Positions 14,142-16,389 of a stretch of 16,389 bases of DNA are shown piece after piece. Under the pieces are notes generated by a model that ran no database searches, was not told the origin of the DNA, and worked only from the letters and a program-made list of their open reading frames with translations. The stretch is from JANMJD01 sp031371195. GTDB lineage: Bacteria; Actinomycetota; Acidimicrobiia; Acidimicrobiales; Ilumatobacteraceae. Both the position numbers and the translations under genes were made by a program. The first letter of the stretch is position 1. Each line of letters opens with the position of its first letter. The stretch is taken from contig JANMJD010000262.1 of NCBI GenBank assembly GCA_031371195.1, forward strand, positions 1 to 16,389, written 5' to 3'.

Positions 14142-16389
14142 TCACTCCTCGACGATCACTTTGGCGGTTGAACCGCGACCGAACGTCTCGGGGGAGTAGA
14201 TCTCCTCGGCCCGGGTGGGCGGCGTGACGAACTTACCCGGCGTCGTGGCCCGGGCGACGTAGGAGTAGTCGTAGGTGCCGGCGGGGAGCAGCGCCGAGAA
14301 CGCCTCGGCGCGGTCGTCCTTCAGGTTCTGGTGATCGAACCAGGTGCCGTACCACCACCAGTCGGCACCGGTGGGGGCAGCCGCCGGATCGGCCGGCACG
14401 TCCGGCGTCGTGGCCAGCGCCGGGTTGAGGATCTCCAGCCCGGCCGGTAGCGGATCGATCAGGGCGACGTGGGTGCGCTGGCTCTCGGCGATCATCGTCA
14501 GGCGCACCCGCACTTTCGCCCCGGCCCTGATGTGCCACGTGCCATCGGCATCCCGCGAAACATCGGTCGGATGGTCGACCGCCTCGTAGGTCCGCTCGAC
14601 GACGAAGCCGCGATCGAGCGCTTCGAGCGTCAGCGACGAGGGCGCATAGCGCAGGCCGAGGCGATAATAGAGCCGTCCGGTGCCTTCCTTGGAGATGGCG
14701 ATGTTGGCGTTTCCGGCCGTGACCAGGTCCGATGTCGGAATGGTCATCCGCACGCGATCGATCGACCGGCCGGTGAACTGATGATCCCCGGCGTACCGGT
14801 CGCCCAGCCATACCCGGGCGACAAAGGCCGGATCCTGGTTCTCGTAGGTGTCGAAGTACCGCTTGAGGGCGAGCAGGATGAACGAGTTCTCCTGGATGTT
14901 GTCCCATCGCCCCGCCGTGCGGCCGCCGAGCAGTCCGGCGACGACCTTGGGGATCAGGTCCGACTGGGGCCGCTTGGCGATCAGTGCGTCGAGCACGATG
15001 CCGTCGGTGCGCCGGTCGGAATGGAGGATCAGCGAGGCGTCGTCGCCGTAGTCGGTGGCGAAGTTCGCCGCCCCGGCGGTCTCGACGGCCCGGTTGGTGA
15101 ACAACCGCTCGATCGTGGTGTCGGCCGCCGGGTCATCGAGGACCGGCCACAGCCAGGCGATGGCATCGAGGGTCATGTCGGTCCCCCGCGACGACCACAG
15201 TGAAGCTGCCTTGGCCGTGTCGCGATCACCGGCCAGCGCCCGTACGTTGAGGGCATAGCTGCTCAGCGCGTCGCGGCCCTGCTGGCCGATTCCGGCTGGA
15301 AAGTGCGATTCGATGTCGGTGATGTAGGCGAGCGCCATGGCGAGCGTCTGGGCGGGAACCGTGTAGCCGTTGTCGCGGGCCAGCACCAGGGCGTGGACGG
15401 CCTGGATGGTGTTGTACGCCTCGGACGGGCGGCCGCGGTCCCAGTAGGGAAAGCCGCCGTCGTCGTTCTGCAGCCCGACCAGACCGGCGATGTCGCGGGC
15501 GACCGCCGCATCGATCGTGTCGGCCGACGGCAGGCCGGGGGCGTCGAAGGCGTCGAGCACCTTGCGCAGGGCGGCGATCGCCATGATCCGCGAGGCGTAC
15601 CCATCCGACGAGTCGTACGGGTACTGCGTGATGTAGAGCACGGCGTCGGTCAACGCCTGCAGCGAGGTCGACGAGGTGGTGATGTCGAGTCCGCCGAACT
15701 GGGGGATCACCCCGGTCGGGGCGACGAGCGGTTGGATGGCTGCGCCGTCGTCGATCACGCCGTAAGTAGCGAAGGCCTCGGTCGTCGCCGGGGTGTACAC
15801 CGGCAGTTCGACCGTCGTGGCGTCGGCCTCGTTGCCGTTGACGTTCACGGCGGCCACCCGGAACCGGGCCGTGCCGGCCTGGTCGGCCGACACCGGGAAG
15901 CGGACCTCGACTCGGTCGTTGGCGGGAACGTTGATCCGCGTGCCGGCCGGGCCGTCAAGACGCAGGTTGGCGGTTTGCAGGGCGAGGTCGACATCCATCG
16001 CCTGGTCGGTTTGGTTCTGCACGACGACCGGCAACTCGAAGGTGTCACCGAAGTTGGCGAACCGCGGAGCCGACGGGCGGACCATCAACGGCAACCGCGC
16101 CGTCAGGTTGGCCTCGGTCGAGCCGAAGTGGTCGGCCCCGTTGACGGCGACGACCATCACCCGGTAGCGGGTCAGGCTGTCGGGCAGGGTGACGTCGATC
16201 GTCGCCTTTCCGGCGGCGTCGGTGATCACCGACGGTTCGTAGAGGGCGAGGGCGTCGAAGTTCGTCCGCACGCCGATCGGGGCCCCTGCGTCGCCCCCGC
16301 CGACCGACTTGGCGCTGGCGTCGAAGGCGGCGGATGCCAGCCGACCGCTCGGTGCTGCCGTCGAGGTGGGCGCAACCGCCGCATCGGTG
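14142..16389 (-). CDS. Alpha-2-macroglobulin-like protein, C-terminal part (partial at right edge)
   Basis: The frame is open to the right edge, so only the C-terminal roughly 748 residues are visible; the signal peptide and first macroglobulin domains lie outside. A low-complexity Ala/Ser/Thr/Gly stretch (nt 16272-16389) resembles a bait-type linker. It is followed by VRTNFDALALYEPSVITDAAGKA and LPDSLTRYR, the standard entry into the A2M core domain. Next come macroglobulin beta domains, then an alpha-alpha toroid (LVGLQNDDGGFPYWDRGRP; SFILLALKRYF) and a C-terminal domain ending AGTYDYSYVARATTPGKF and EEIYSPETFGRG, typical of bacterial A2Ms. The position of the thioester motif (YPYGCxEQxxSR in the family) reads YPYDSSDGYASR at nt 15588-15623, so both Cys and Gln are missing and no covalent trap can form. 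Bacterial A2Ms are periplasmic or surface protease inhibitors. The quinone reductase gene follows immediately. Confidence 0.88.
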   Translation of the reverse strand, partial: TDAAVAPTSTAAPSGRLASAAFDASAKSVGGGDAGAPIGVRTNFDALALYEPSVITDAAGKATIDVTLPDSLTRYRVMVVAVNGADHFGSTEANLTARLPLMVRPSAPRFANFGDTFELPVVVQNQTDQAMDVDLALQTANLRLDGPAGTRINVPANDRVEVRFPVSADQAGTARFRVAAVNVNGNEADATTVELPVYTPATTEAFATYGVIDDGAAIQPLVAPTGVIPQFGGLDITTSSTSLQALTDAVLYITQYPYDSSDGYASRIMAIAALRKVLDAFDAPGLPSADTIDAAVARDIAGLVGLQNDDGGFPYWDRGRPSEAYNTIQAVHALVLARDNGYTVPAQTLAMALAYITDIESHFPAGIGQQGRDALSSYALNVRALAGDRDTAKAASLWSSRGTDMTLDAIAWLWPVLDDPAADTTIERLFTNRAVETAGAANFATDYGDDASLILHSDRRTDGIVLDALIAKRPQSDLIPKVVAGLLGGRTAGRWDNIQENSFILLALKRYFDTYENQDPAFVARVWLGDRYAGDHQFTGRSIDRVRMTIPTSDLVTAGNANIAISKEGTGRLYYRLGLRYAPSSLTLEALDRGFVVERTYEAVDHPTDVSRDADGTWHIRAGAKVRVRLTMIAESQRTHVALIDPLPAGLEILNPALATTPDVPADPAAAPTGADWWWYGTWFDHQNLKDDRAEAFSALLPAGTYDYSYVARATTPGKFVTPPTRAEEIYSPETFGRGSTAKVIVEE

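Overview
The window is strongly GC-rich, with codons ending mostly in G or C and frequent GTG starts. The protein types (two cytochrome P450s, a PASTA lipoprotein, FadD-like ligase, zinc-free MDR dehydrogenases) point to a high-GC actinobacterium, most plausibly an Acidimicrobiia/Ilumatobacter-like lineage. That assignment is inference from protein flavour; no rRNA gene or other taxonomic marker is present.

Layout. The left third is mainly on the + strand: the 3' end of a membrane protein (1-698), a small coiled-coil protein (945-1364), an RlmM/FtsJ-like RNA 2'-O-methyltransferase (1475-2401) closely followed by a Gfo/Idh/MocA oxidoreductase (2406-3494), then a short ABM-fold gene on the - strand (3533-3943) divergent from a cytochrome P450 (3993-5237). 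From 5253 to the right edge every gene is on the - strand. In transcription order (right to left) these are: the C-terminal half of an alpha-2-macroglobulin-like protein (runs off the right edge), a zinc-free quinone-reductase-type MDR enzyme, an acyl-CoA ligase (FadD type), a 306-base repeat-bearing spacer, glutaminyl-tRNA synthetase, an MDR dehydrogenase broken by a 2-base frameshift, a two-domain VOC (glyoxalase-fold) protein, a second P450 resembling the steroid/branched-chain CYP142/CYP125/CYP124 group, and a PASTA-domain lipoprotein.

How the genes may fit together. Two P450s, an acyl-CoA ligase, two MDR oxidoreductases, an ABM-fold protein and a Gfo/Idh oxidoreductase within about 12 kb look like part of a lipid or sterol/xenobiotic oxidation region, as is common in soil and aquatic actinobacteria. 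The housekeeping genes (glnS, the rRNA-type methyltransferase) are interspersed, so this is not one tight operon. I do not see a phage, transposon, CRISPR array, toxin-antitoxin pair or recognisable defence system.

The points most worth a second look are the hairpin-plus-11-mer repeat block at 11174-11322, the loss of the thioester motif in the alpha-2-macroglobulin-like protein, the ATATAT-associated frameshift in the MDR dehydrogenase, and a GlnRS in what seems to be an actinobacterium.
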